Shown here piece by piece: positions 24,750-36,674 of a stretch of 64,000 nucleotides of DNA; the first letter of the stretch is position 1; the number at the start of each line of letters is the position of its first letter. A model generated the notes under the pieces. The model saw only the letters and a program-made list of their open reading frames with translations. It did no database searches and was not told the origin of the DNA. The translations under genes and the position numbers were made by a program. Source of the DNA: Taenia hydatigena (lineage: Eukaryota; Platyhelminthes; Cestoda; Cyclophyllidea; Taeniidae); NCBI GenBank assembly GCA_036345935.2, contig JADWOT020001202.1, positions 83,014-147,013 of the forward strand. Direction: 5' to 3'.

Positions 24750-26760
24750 AAGTGGCAAAAAATGTGATTCACAATCCGTGCCCTTCTCAATACTACGCAA
24801 GCGATGTTTAAATTTGTTCTTTTACTTCACTATTCTACATCAAAAGCAGTTGAGAAGGCCAATGATCAGCAGCCATTTTTAAAAGGAAACAAGCTGCTAA
24901 GGTACAAGCAGAATCAATTTAGGATTGCTACGAATAAGAAACAGCGCATCCACACGCGCGAGCCCTCTCAGCTTTCTTTTCCAACAGGGACTCCGCGAAT
25001 ATCAGTCATTTTAAATCGTGGCATTTTATAGTGAAAATTACATCAGGCGCTTACAGAATGTAGCAAGCCACTGGCACACTTAGTCAAAGCAAATTTGGAT
25101 CGAAACGAATAAGAAATAGCGTGTCTGCAGTCTCAAGCTTTCTTAGCCTGTTTGGTAAAAATAGGCTTCCTAAACATAGCCACAACTAAACTGTAAGACC
25201 TAATTACAAATACTGCCACAAGCGCTTACAAAAGAAACAAATAAACGGCACACAAGAGTAGACAATTCTACATCAAAACAGGCTAAAATGTCGTTCCTAC
25301 AGGCCTTAGATTTCTAGGTTTTAGTTGTAAATAAAGGCTCTTAAAACATCAGGCACGGAAAATGAAAAGATTTAATTACGACTGAAACTAAAAGTGCAGC
25401 CAAAAAGAACCGAGCAAATGCATTAAAGATTAAGTAAATATAGACTAAAGCAGAAAGACTAACGAACACATGCTAAACATAAAAGCTCCAAAAGCCGAAT
25501 TTTTATTAAGCACAAATGAATGAAATATAACAGAGTAAACCGATATAGGTGGGCTTTTATCAATTTTTTAAAAATATAAGCTCGAAGCGCAACTTTAAAT
25601 TGACGTTAAATAATTAACTAGGGAACATCAAAATTAAACTACAAAGGCAAAAGATTGCAGATTCACTACTCCGATCAAGACGGAATAGAAAAGCAGTTAA
25701 CGAGTGCGCAGTGCTTTATCTCAGCTACTTTCGGTTAATTTTCTTACAGAAAATTCAAGTAACGTCGACCGATACTAAAGCAATATTAATCGAGAAAAAG
25801 ATTTCAATACACAAAATGCCGCATATTCTTTATCCCAATTAGGGCTTAATAAAAGTGACCAAATAGACCACCGCTACATGAAACGACTAATTTTGGTTAC
25901 TTTACTAACGCAAACTCAAAACGCATCGTATGGGGCGAGAACATCAGGAAACGGTAATGGTAGACGAGAGGTCGGGGAATGCCTTTTGATTGAGGCTAAA
26001 ATAACTCGCAGTTTTATATCAGAGACATAACCTGGCTATTTCTGACTCTACTCCTGCGATAAAATTTAAACGCGTCGAATGAAACCCAAGCGGCATTACA
26101 TAACTCGAGAACATCAGAGAACAATAACAGTATACAAGAGTATACAGATGTCTTTTTCCAGTATACAAGAGTATACAGATGTCTTTTTCCAATAAAGGCT
26201 GAATTAAAAGGAATGAAATCGGGCGCAGGGATATAACCTGGATGTTTTCGGTACTTTTCCTAAATAAATTGGATGTGTCGAGTTGAATCATGTCATTATC
26301 GCTTAACTCGAGAACATTGCATATAATTTTACAAGAAAAGAGGCCGCAGAATCCATGCCATGGTCAAGGCTAAATCAGAAGTGATGTCGCGAAAAGCAGT
26401 GACCACTCGACTGCCTTCGGTTCTTTTCCCAAACTAATCTCAGTGCGCTTTAACCGAGACTTGGTAGTCACCACCTAAATCGAGAGCTTCAAAATATACT
26501 TACACTAGACAAGAGGTCACAGAATTTCTTTTCTGATCAAGGGTAGAATCAAAAATTGACGGATTGCGGCGCAATAGCATAATACGACTAATTCAGTTTC
26601 ATTCACAACTAACCTCGAAATGAGCCGAGCGGAACTAAGTCGTCACTGTATAACTTGAGAATATCACGAAATACTTACAAAAGACAAAGGACCGTAGGGT
26701 GCCATTTCCGTGTGAGGCTATATCAAAGCGAATTACATATAAAGCTTAGCAATTTAACAC
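24750..26760. repeat. Degenerate tandem satellite, monomer about 170-177 bp
   Basis: A landmark resembling actcgagaacatca recurs at about 25618, 25790, 25937, 26107, 26311, 26481 and 26656. Spacings are mostly 170-176 bp; one is about 150, and one is 204, explained by a 31-bp internal duplication. Within monomers, conserved positions include a gatcaaggctaaatca-like block, a cataacctgg-like block and a ggttcttttcctaaact-like block. Upstream, cgaataagaa at 24931 and 25106 repeats with 175-bp spacing, extending the array leftward at lower similarity. The array is about 11-12 monomers and is A-rich on +. The left edge is uncertain. Confidence 0.75.
26129..26190 (+). repeat. 31-bp tandem duplication inside a satellite monomer
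   Basis: A 31-bp unit starting agtatacaagagtataca is present twice, perfectly, at 26129-26159 and 26160-26190. Each unit also contains an internal short repeat, gtatacaagagtatacaga. It accounts for the extra length of this monomer. Its perfect identity against the diverged surroundings indicates a recent event or an assembly artefact. Confidence 0.9.
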
Positions 26761-28119
26761 TACCATTTTGTGTTCCCTTGTAAACATAAATTAAATACCC
26801 CTGTACCCAAACCAGTCCGCTGCTGATTAACATCAAAAGCCGCTGCAGAAGACTGGAAGCCTCGGAATTTCACATTTGAATCAAACAGATATGAAAAGGA
26901 TGAAGTAGGCATCATACTTAACCATACTACATCAACAGCCAGAGCTTGACCAAACACTTTCTAGACCAAAGCTTAAGAAATACGAAACGCAGCGCAGCCA
27001 ATGCGACACTCATGAACAAATTTTGGATGGTTCCAGCTGTGCACTGATATAAACTGCCAATTATTTCCATTATGGTGGAACGAGAACAGCGGTTAATTTA
27101 TGGCTTTCAATTAATTTCCCTTCGTCTTGGAGTATCTCTTAAATACTTTAAGTTCACTGATGCTACCTGCGCATTCTATAGACTTGTTTATTAGCCTAAA
27201 TTAACGACCCGAATGAAGCAGCTATCGCTGTGTAATAATAAAACATAATAAATTGTAAACTAAACTTGTCGAACAAGTGATCACTATTCCTTATTTTGCA
27301 AGAAAAACGACACAAATAGCTATAAAATGCTGTTTACTCTTACCTGGGATGTGTGCGAAGCGATGGCATTGACAAAATTCTGATTCCAAGTAGTCACTCG
27401 ACTAGCCCATGTTCAATGATATAGACGCTAGTTGAGCAAGATACATCCCCGTGTAAGTTGAAGGACTAAGTACCGTTGCTGTCAAATGATTCCTAGTAGT
27501 TTCGACACATTAACTCTTTATAGGTTCCAAAGCAATGACAGGAGGAATGGCACTACTACCGCTACTGGCCTCGAAGACGAAGAGCGAATAAGTTGATTTA
27601 AAGTCTTGTTTTTTTAACACGAAAGTGCTAACAGCGATCAAAATATGACTTTTATATATTGTTTTATAAGTTACACTTATTTTGGTTTCAAATGGTGCAT
27701 GGTATATCTGATTTGAATTTTGTATCCCACTTGATTAAATAATACAAAAATGCTTTGAACTAGAAGATATTAATTAGTACACGTATGCAGCTATATTTAG
27801 TCGAAATCTTTTATGCATTTATGTATTTAGTTATTCAAAGAACATGCAAAGGCAAAGTTTTTTATTTCATTATCCCTAACACCACCATTGCAGCGATCTA
27901 AGTTTTCCTTGATAGCAAAAGAATAAATAATGCTCAGGCAGAAATATGTGTTCGCCGAACAGTTAGGAATCTAAGTTGCCGTCATGACCTAGAGACCCTC
28001 TTACCTGACAATGGCTATAAGACCACTCAAGTGACCGCAACCAGAACCAGCAGTTGCACAACCTAAGCATTGCATTCGCTTCTTCAAATCTAGCTATGAA
28101 TATACATACCTTTACCAGG
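26761..28119. other. No supported gene
   Basis: The satellite fades out at the left of this stretch. The 27600-27900 part is AT-rich. No open frame shows a domain. Confidence 0.5.
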
Positions 28120-28305
28120 GACATCGTAGCGTCTCGGGGCTCCCTCAAGGGCAAAAGGAGGCAGAATGCTAGAGTAGAATATATAAACGACGGGCAGGGG
28201 AAAATAGGCTGCTAAAATGGCCCGGAGGCCAGCCCACGGAGCCAGGGCAATATTGCCACCTCTGTGACAATGACCAATTCCGGTAGTTCAAACAAAGTAT
28301 TACAG
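28120..28305 (+). repeat. Interspersed repeat R2, copy d
   Basis: The R2 core is in sense orientation: ctccctcaagggcaaaagga near 28140, tagaatatata near 28175, then ATGGCCCGGAGGCCAGCCCA near 28217 and ccggtagttcaaacaaagta near 28280. It is one of the best-preserved cores, and like copy a it has no recognisable coding-like extension. Confidence 0.75.
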
Positions 28306-29905
28306 ACATGGCTCACAGTTCTACTCTTCGACAATGTTACAATGCACTGCAGGCACTACTTTGTGCCAATATTTTACCTTACACGAGTTGTTAAGATTGA
28401 GTAATTTGGAGCGCATACTCCTAGAACATTTAGCTATTCCGTAGTTTCGCTCTTTGTGAGCAACTAAATATTAAGCACATACATTCCCTTATAAAAGGCA
28501 TGCACGCATTTAGTATGCGCATAATACGTATTTCGATCAGTTGACAAAGTTTTGCTTGACTGCCTCTGCTTTATGACTGCGGTGATTGTACTAAATTCAC
28601 TAAAAGAGGAGATGAAATGGACTTCCAAATTCATTCAAGCAATAATGGAAAGAGGGTATAAAGTGATGAGAATGGAAGGAGGAAAGAGAAGGTGCAATGA
28701 TAAAGAAAAATGAATGTACTCGATGGAAATAAAAGGCTGCCCACACAAAACTGTAGTCTTTCCCCAACAACAATGCCAAATCTGCCTTTTCGCGAGGCCA
28801 TTCCACCTTCTTCAGTTCCTGTCTTTGCTAGACACCGTTTCCTCACTTCTCCAATGACACCTCCATACTTTAATTCCTCAACTCCCGCTGGTCCTCACTC
28901 CCGTCCCCATTCTTACGTTTCTTATTCCCTTCTCCACTTAATTCCATTCTTCTTCCGATTGTTTTGGTTATCCTTCTTCATTTCCTCCTTTTCCTACCTT
29001 CTTAATGCCTGTGAAACAATTTTAAGTTTTTCCGAGACATCTACACTGAGATACCGCACCCATCACCACTTGGCTTTTTACATTCCTAAGTGTCACTTAA
29101 AAATGGCCCGAATTGTTCGATTGAGATGGCCATCAAAGTTCTTAAACGTTTAATTTAGGGCTTTAAAATGCATGCTCAGCGATTTGCATATATGATAAGC
29201 AGAGTATCAACATCTAAACTTTTAGGTTTCTCTCCCTTTTCAGACAACTCTCAGCTCCTCATTAGCAGCATTCTCACCCACTCTTCCTTTTTAACTGGGC
29301 ATGAACATTACATCATTATATTTGCCTGTTTCGCCATATCTAATGCCTTGAAAATCGTAAAAGAACCGGCAATACGATCATCTTATAAAGTACCTTGATG
29401 ACGATTTTGAATTACGATTAAAAAAGCTAAAATAAGTTTACATAAATAAACTATATGCAAGATGTCCTTAAGAAACAATCTCATGTATGTGCAGCCCAAC
29501 GATGGCCCATAAATGTATCTTGGAGCAGGCTTTGAATTTGTCTAAGAACATGACTTGAGAATATAAAGTAGTCAATACGCGACGATTGCACTACTGGTGA
29601 TCTTATCAGCATCTTGAAGTAGCAGCGGACTTCAAGGGATAGCAGTGCTGGTACCGTGTCTTGTCTATTCGCATTTCGACAGAATGGAGGGAAAATGTGG
29701 CGCAAGGTGAAAGGAAGTCTAAAACAAATCAGAATCGGATTGACTCCCTCACATTTAAATGGGAATTGGTAAATCATCATTTATGACTTCATTTATTCAC
29801 CCCACTCGCCATCCATGCATGAGATTTCGCCCTGGTTAATGGGTCATGTCGATCGATCACCCGCTTGATAGGGTTACCCGAGTGCAACGAGGACAGAGTG
29901 TATGC

Positions 29906-29941
29906 ACTTATCGATCCATCGATAGACCAGCATCGATAAGT
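29906..29941. other. Inverted repeat, 10-bp arms
   Basis: Arms acttatcgat (29906-29915) and atcgataagt (29932-29941) are perfect reverse complements around a 16-base spacer that itself contains atcgat. It could be a paired binding site (ATCGAT half sites) or chance. Confidence 0.4.
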
Positions 29942-30022
29942 CAGCAAAGGGGCGCACGCTGAGAATGCAGCCTATGGAATTCTCAAACACACATCCACCA
30001 ACCCATTCAGCTATGGCTTTTC

Positions 30023-30042
30023 GACGACCACGTGTGGTCGTC
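30023..30042. other. Near-palindrome, 9-bp arms around a 2-base centre
   Basis: The arms gacgaccac and gtggtcgtc flank a central gt. The core cacgtgtg includes an E-box-like CACGTG. No gene with a promoter is recognised nearby, so a regulatory role is only a possibility. Confidence 0.4.
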
Positions 30043-32519
30043 ATTTTCCATTGCCTTTCTGCCACGACTTTTGACTTTAGGTAGTAGGAGTGGGTGGCGG
30101 AGCATGGCGGTCTTTTAAATGCTAGTAAAATCGCTTAGTAATATGAAGACTCTAGCGAAAGCTACCTTGTCATAAAACACTTACGGCTAGCGGAGCGACA
30201 CAAGATGACAGTAAATGTCGTTGTGGATTCTGCTCGAGTAAACTATCACATGAAATGACTCCTAATATGTCATGGATTGAAGAGGGTAAATGCAGGCAAA
30301 ATTTTTTGTTCTACTGTCTGCTGCCAGCAGAAAACCTTCGCCTATCATTCTAAATCACCGCAGTAAAATCAATCCATTAAAGTTCTCTTTTTCTATCAAC
30401 ACTTGGTGGGTTCTGAAGACATTTAGTTGCTAAAGTGAAATTGTTGAGATGCTGATGAAGACAAGGAAGCGACGGACTGCAGATGCATGCGCCCATTTTA
30501 TGCAAAAATGTCAAACGTAGTTTCATAAGGGCAGATAACGACAACTGTCTAATATTTTACTGTATTGTCAGGTTACGGAAAAGATTTTGAACGGACTCTG
30601 CTTGTGGATTGAGTACTTATTCTGAAGGAGGAGCAGTAAATTTGAAACGAGGGCGTTCACATGTGGGCATTTTGTGAAGTGGTAACAGTATCTATGGGAT
30701 GCTCAAACCCATTCATAGCAGACCATAACTTGATGGAGAAGGATATATGGCTAACAGACTTTGGCGTGCCTATTTTGACGACCTTAAAAAAGAATTTAGA
30801 GCATTTTGGAATACAACGCTTATACATTAGCGATCGCAGTGGATCACTGCTGCCACTTCTTTGTTTGATCAAAGGATTTAAGCGCAGAAGGAGAAGCTGC
30901 TTGTCAATGAAGACTGTTGGAATCGTAGACATTTTGAAAGGCTACAAAACATCATTTTCTTATTCCAAAAAGCATGGCCATGAAACGAAGGAGCAACGAT
31001 CTGTTTCTTTTAAAATACCTAAGATTTGTTTTCTGCTATAGTTCGGATCAGCTTCACTGATAGCTCTTCACTTATTGTTTCCGCACAACATTATTTTGCG
31101 TTAGGAACAGACAGCACTTCTCAAGGCGAGATAAGACCCTTGATTGATTGTCGCTACCCAATTCAAAAGCCATATGGACAGGCATGGTGCGATTTAAGGG
31201 TGCTTGTACCAACAAATCAAGGAACCGTCCTTTTCTAAATTTGCGCATCCTCACTGTTTGATTAAAATGCGCGATTCGCTGGCTAGACTCGCCTCCTGGT
31301 GGCTAAAGGCGGGTTTGGACATGTCACAGATTAAATTTGATGCATCTGTTTTGCGCACAAAACTAGTAGAAAGTAGGGCAGAACAGTTATTGATACAATA
31401 AGAAATAGTTAATAACCAATTTCAGTTATATCCAATGATGATGGGCGAAACACGAGCGTGTGCAGCTTGAAAGACATCCTTCGAAGGTAAATGCATTTAG
31501 CCTCTCCGCCAAGGGCAGCAAATCCATGGGTCTCATCTCAGCAAGTCACAAGCTTCATGGCGCTAAATTGTTTAGTCGCTTCAATTGCAGAATTTTATGG
31601 GGCTATTAACCGCATCATTTTGATTAACTTGCCTAATTCGGTGGAATCAGCCGCTTAGTCTTCTCGGACCTCACTTAGACTACTGTAAGGTGTAGGCTAG
31701 CAATCAATGGAATCCAACTCTCATCACTCCAATGAAAGCCGAGATTAAAGAAGAGATGCCCCTGATAACTGTGTCTGAGACAACTGACTAAAAGCGTTAT
31801 TACCAGAATTTTATAGCATTATACTGAGAACTTCGGAATCGTCAATTTATCCCAGTGATCAAAGATGAACAAAGACTGGGATTTGTTCTTTATAACCCTC
31901 CTCCTGTGCATCGTAAGAGTGCAAACCTATTATGCTTAACTTTACCAAATCCGTCTTCTTCAAACCCTCTGATTTTTAACATAGGTAACAAAATAAGAGA
32001 TGCATATCATCCATTTAATCAAGGTGTTTATGCGGTTACAATCGCCGTTAAAAGTAGCGTCATTAAATTTTAGACTACAAGTATTCAACTAAAGCATATG
32101 ATTAGATGTGCTGACGAACAAACATTCAATCGAATTTGAGGTGTCCCTGGAATAAACACAAGTGGTTTTGCAAAAGCCGATCCGTGAGACGATTTAGCTT
32201 GAGTGTCTGACTCATTTGTGATGGCCGACCAAATGAAGGATTACGAGTGAGAGACGAGGATTCTACTGTCCTAGCCCAGACTACCCACCTGCTTACCCAT
32301 CCCTTCCCTTCGCACACTTTTACGCGCGGATCCCTCCACAGACCGTTGTGACAGTATTGCCATTACCCATTACTCATGTCTATCTGCCTGCCATTTCCGC
32401 TCTCTACAGTGGCTTCTGTGGTGAGAGACCATAAAATCACAATTCAACAAGGAGAGGAAGGTGGACGTATCAGACACTTTTGTTGGTAAGAGTTGTGCTA
32501 ATGAGTTAGCGTGAAGACA

Positions 32520-33009
32520 ACGGCGGCTGTCCCTTGACGCCATGGTGGAGTTTCTGACTCTAGATGTACGCTCTAATCACGTCGGTATCAGCGCACCTTA
32601 CTCTTCCCACCCTTGTTTTTTTTACTCCGCCATGCGGCCTGCAAAGCATATTGCACTTGCATCCTGTCTGCACATTGCACTCTGTGATACCCAATGAAGA
32701 AGATCGCAGGAGGCAGAGGAGGAAGGGTGATGAAGGAAAAGTGTGCGTGTGATTACAGGGAATTAGTGCGGCGAGCAGGAATGCCAAATGTTTGCAACAG
32801 CATGGCTTTGTTGTGGCCAGCAGGAATGGATTAAGTGAAGATGATGTGGTTACGATGCAGTGAACATGGGGACACATGGCGAGTATAGGCAAAGCATCGA
32901 GTGACGCAGAAGAGGTCGCAAAAGCTCTACCACCACAGCTACGGGAATGGTTTGAACCCGCAACCACCTGAGTGAAAGCCCGACGCGCTATCCTCAGCGC
33001 CTATATAGC
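32520..33009 (-). repeat. Possible tRNA-derived SINE
   Basis: On the - strand a tRNA-Glu-like head (33009-32938) is followed by about 400 bp of non-tRNA sequence ending near a short A-rich tract (about 32615-32630). Head, body and A-rich tail is the usual order of a tRNA-derived SINE. No second copy was found in this window, so the body length and family status are inference. A 135-codon - strand frame at 32560-32967 overlaps it and is probably spurious. Confidence 0.3.
32938..33009 (-). tRNA. Decayed tRNA-Glu(UUC)-like sequence (pseudo-tRNA)
   Basis: On the - strand 72 nt fold as a partial cloverleaf. The acceptor strands are GCTATAT and CCGTAGC, with five pairs. The D arm has stem GCGC/GCGC around an 8-base loop. 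The anticodon arm is TCGGG-CTTTCAC-TCAGG, with anticodon TTC and an imperfect stem. The T arm is GCGGG-TTCAAAC-CATTC, with a mismatched stem. The B-box-like GGTTCAAAC is intact. The mismatches argue against a working tRNA; a SINE head is more likely. Confidence 0.5.
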
Positions 33010-35577
33010 TCTGATTTTGTTTCTTACCACCTTTCTGGTTCCACAGGTTCAATGCTTTGGCTGCTAGCACTCATCCCCGATCCTTATCACATGGTGCGCT
33101 AAGCCTGCACTCATACACTCACTCAATGCAAGGCTGCTTTGCCTCATGTTTCGTGCGTCGGCATTTCTGATGCAGTCTAGCTCTGCATTAGGCTATCAGA
33201 GGCGATGCGATAAATCAAATTTGCTTTCATCATTTGTGGGAATGTGTGAATTCATTCGATATAATGCTGCCAGTGGTGGCGGCTATAAGAAGGTAGAAAA
33301 GTAAAGGCATTATTAACAGGAATGCTTGAGGATAATGTGGATGAGGCTAAATGTGCTTGAAGTGAGTACTTGGTTTAAGGTGGCAGGTGGTTGTGAGGCA
33401 AAATCGAAAGTGATCTGGCTTTACATCTCGTAGCATATGTAGACCGTTATTATCGTCTTAGCGAAGTGCTACCCCTTGCCTGTTCTACATTTTCTTGCAT
33501 GATTTGAAGTGACATTGGTGTCAGCGAATAAGGAAGCACTGTGAAAAACAATGCATCTAATTTGATCCTACTGCCTGAAAATGTGACTAGAAGGTAAATG
33601 TATTTGCTGGATATAGCATTGTTGCTCGAGTACCTGAGGATGGTTGCCGGGAGTAGGGCTAATTTGTCTAAAAGGATTGTCTTGCTCTTGTCACCACGTT
33701 TGCATTACTGTCGCACTGCCTTTGACGGGACGCATTAAGTCACTGACAGTAATATATTTAAAACAAATTGAATCCTTTAGGTATAAAAGAGATTAGATCA
33801 ATATTTGAATGTGTTTTTACAAACCAATTTATAGACTGCCGTATATTCATTTTATAAAGAAGCAGGATCAAGCATTTATCATAAAGGCTGACCACTCTTA
33901 GCAGGCAGTGCGGAGTTAGGCGGAAATGCAGCATTGGAACTTGTCCCAGCATAATAATTCAAAAATATTTGCACAAACTAATGGCTCTAGACTGTTACAC
34001 CTATGAATTTTTACTTTTTCTCATTTTCTCACGTATGCTTTATATGCGAAAGTCCGATTTCGCTCTCAATAAACCTCATTCCCTCGACAGCGAAGCCAAA
34101 TTCGCAAGGTTGGTTGCAGAGGTGAAAGTATTTTTGAATTGAGGCGTAATTTCTTCGCATCTAGTTAAATAGTTTTGCTTCTTGCTTTATAGTTGCAAAA
34201 AAAATGAACGAGCGTCTCTGTACACCACAGTCATTAGAGTGCTCTGCCCTACCGCGAAACCCGGCAGCATGCAAATTATTCAGCGGTATGCAGGATGGGA
34301 TGTAATATCCTTTTTTGTCCGATAACGTGGTAAAGATATCTTTGGCATTACTGATTGTCTAGCATTGGCTTCAGCACGCATCGCTTGCACATCTGCCTTT
34401 TTAGCTACTTCCGTCTTATGTCAGTAGTGACGCATATTGCTCTATTATCAGGAATGTGGAGTCGTGCGAGGTGTGAGGATAGTAGATTAATCTCCCCAAT
34501 TAACGACGGTCATTCACAAAAGGCAGAATCTTGAGCACGATATAATCGTTTGTGAAAGGGCTTTACTGCTGGTATCGTTTGTGCAATTAGCATTGTCCCC
34601 ACCACTGCGGCCGAGATCCGCCTTAAAGTGAGAGGAACAAACCCAAATGATTTTGCGTTTCCTAACTGTACACATCACGCTATTGCGCAGATGCTGCTAC
34701 CTCAAGCGGTGCGTTACAACAGCTTTTGCTACCTCTTTCGCTTGGCTTGTTGTTCTAGGGAGTTCAAGTCTACATTAAGGAATTGGGCCCATCTCACATA
34801 CCACTGGGCTCACGATTAATCGACTACCTTGCGGAACTGCGAGAATTTCGACACGAAAATGCCAATACTTTCATGGGATGCTGTGTGACGCCGCAGTCCT
34901 TCAGTCTTGTTTTTAACTGCTGTCATCGGGGAAGTCTTCAGGTGATTATATAAGTTCCCCTCATTTAATTAGCCAAAAGTACCCATCCATATCACTGCCT
35001 TCATTTTCAACATTTCCCACAGTTATATGCCTTCAGTAATATCGGCGAATTGCTGAAGAATTTATGTGAGTTATGGCGCAATGCGCAAGAATACGACTAC
35101 TGGCTGACTTACGGGATAGGCATGAAGTACATTTGAGGTCGTTCCGGAAAGGGCAGGATATTGGGCACGTTAAATGAGAACGTGCTGGTGAACTACAGTG
35201 GAAACTTACTTCATAAGCACTTCATAAGCATCCTCACAAAAGAACTCCTCCAACAACGAGCAGAGTTGCCTTTTGTTCGTAGAACATTGAATTAGTTACC
35301 ACGCTTTTCGTTCTGTTTCACATGTTTTAAAATGATCATCCAAAACTGATATTCTCCAGCAATCAAAGGATTGCCATCAGAACAATAAATGAGAGGACAA
35401 TGAAGACTACTGCCATGTTCCAATCTCACGCCCCTTGCAAATGCTGCACAACAGCCTTTGGAGAGAAACACACTTCCGTAACTCTAACACTGATTCCATT
35501 CATGTGCGGTAGACACTTAATCCAATGATACACGCCACATGCTATCGACTTATCTGTTACTGCATTTCCGTGCGTAG
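33010..35577. other. No supported gene; upstream flank of the cyclase remnant
   Basis: I looked here on + for exons encoding the N-terminal kinase-homology, membrane-spanning and ligand-binding parts of a receptor guanylyl cyclase and could not recognise any. A short coding-like stretch near 35155-35200 (GRILGTLNENVLVNYSGN) is not assignable. An 11-bp tandem duplication, acttcataagc, lies near 35208-35230. Confidence 0.45.
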
Positions 35578-36631
35578 GATGTTATCAACATCAAAAGCAT
35601 CACATTTGACTGGGATTCCATGGTCTCTCTCATGACTGACTTAGTTCGGGTGAGTCAATGCTATCTTATGATATTTGAACAAATCGCTTCTCTCTAATGT
35701 TTGTAACTACTACCTCTAATGTTACGTTACAAGCGGATGGAGTACCTCCACATCACATGCCTCAAAGCTCACGGAAGACTCAAATCGGCCAATTGCGTCG
35801 TTAATTACCGATACGTCCTAAAAATCACCAACTTTGGCATTCCTAAAATCTACGACTTGACAGACAGTTGTCCTTCAACCAACCCCGAAGGTTAGTTACA
35901 TTCATTACCCTCCAAAAATTGCATCTCATTCATAGAAAAATTGTGGACAGCGCCTGAGCTACTGTGTGATGAGACCTTGGCGTTAGTTGGAACCAAGCCG
36001 GGCGATGTCTATGCATTCGGTATAATAATACACAAAGTCTTCTGTCAGATAAAACCATATGGAATGGAAGATGCTTCAGCAGAAGAGATTATAGAACGCG
36101 TCAGGAGCAAAGAAAAACCCCCTTTTCGGTCACGAGTGAGTATTTCTTCGCACCTCAGGATATCACTATGAGTTTATCAAAGTCTTCACAGGAGGATTCC
36201 AGATGTATTTAGACTTAGCACTGTTCACTTATGGTGTAGTGAAGGCACAAGTTAAGACTATCACGATCATTGCCGGAACGGCTATGCCAACCGGGGTATT
36301 TTTGAGTTAATTACTAATATTTGCCGCATTTGGCATCTGATACATCGGTGTAGCGTAGAATTGTCAAAGAAACTGCAAAACAAATAGGCCGCTGCTACAG
36401 AAGGGCATTATTAAATGTCTAAAGGGAGTTGCGTAACCTTGCGTCGGATCACGTTCTTTTTTTGCCGGTGGATCACCCACCAACCACCGCTCGATTTTCC
36501 ATCCCAGCTTCATGAGACGGGTGTCCAACCAACTTACAGGGCCATTGTTGAACGAGCATGGTCGACAATCCTGGACTAAGACCAACATTCAAGGAACTGA
36601 ATGAAGAGATTCAACGAATGACCAGCGAGAA
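35578..36631 (+). pseudogene. Kinase-homology domain exons of the cyclase remnant
   Basis: The exons read DVINIKSITFDWDSMVSLMT, then RMEYLHITCLKAHGRLKSAN, then VLKITNFGIPKIY, then EKLWTAPELL and GDVYAFGIIIHKV. These equal the C-lobe of the regulatory pseudokinase of receptor cyclases: the HGxLKSxNC loop, a DFG-like motif (here NFG) and the APE motif are recognisable. Joined by GT-AG introns of 84, 45 and 372 nt with phases 0, 1 and 0. The fourth exon continues GVQPTYRAIVERAWS and then needs one extra base to read the expected conserved sequence and continue into PTFKELNEEIQRMTSE. Confidence 0.85.
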
Positions 36632-36674
36632 GTAGGTTTGCGATTGCACATGATCCCCTCCACAATCTCACAAG

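Larger units (their letters stand above)
28306..32519. other. No supported gene
   Basis: Pyrimidine-rich sequence on + at about 28800-29010 gives a 147-codon low-complexity frame (28710-29153) that I do not accept as a gene. A 126-codon frame at 30661-31041 has balanced composition but no recognisable domain. Two inverted repeats lie at 29906-29941 and 30023-30042. Confidence 0.45.

Noticed and set aside
24039..25031. Series of + strand open frames in A-rich DNA
   Set aside because: They lie in or beside the satellite array and reflect composition, not protein coding.
24750..26760. CRISPR array
   Set aside because: The repeats are about 172 bp, diverged and directly adjacent, without short identical repeats and unique spacers; this is a satellite.
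28710..29153. 147-codon + strand open frame
   Set aside because: Sequence is pyrimidine-rich and the product is low-complexity Ser/Pro/Leu/Phe; no domain or splice context.
30661..31041. 126-codon + strand open frame
   Set aside because: Balanced composition but no domain, partner exon or homologous copy in the window; the opposite strand is also open over most of it.
32560..32967. 135-codon - strand open frame
   Set aside because: Overlaps the tRNA-like head and SINE-like body; open by chance, with no recognisable protein.
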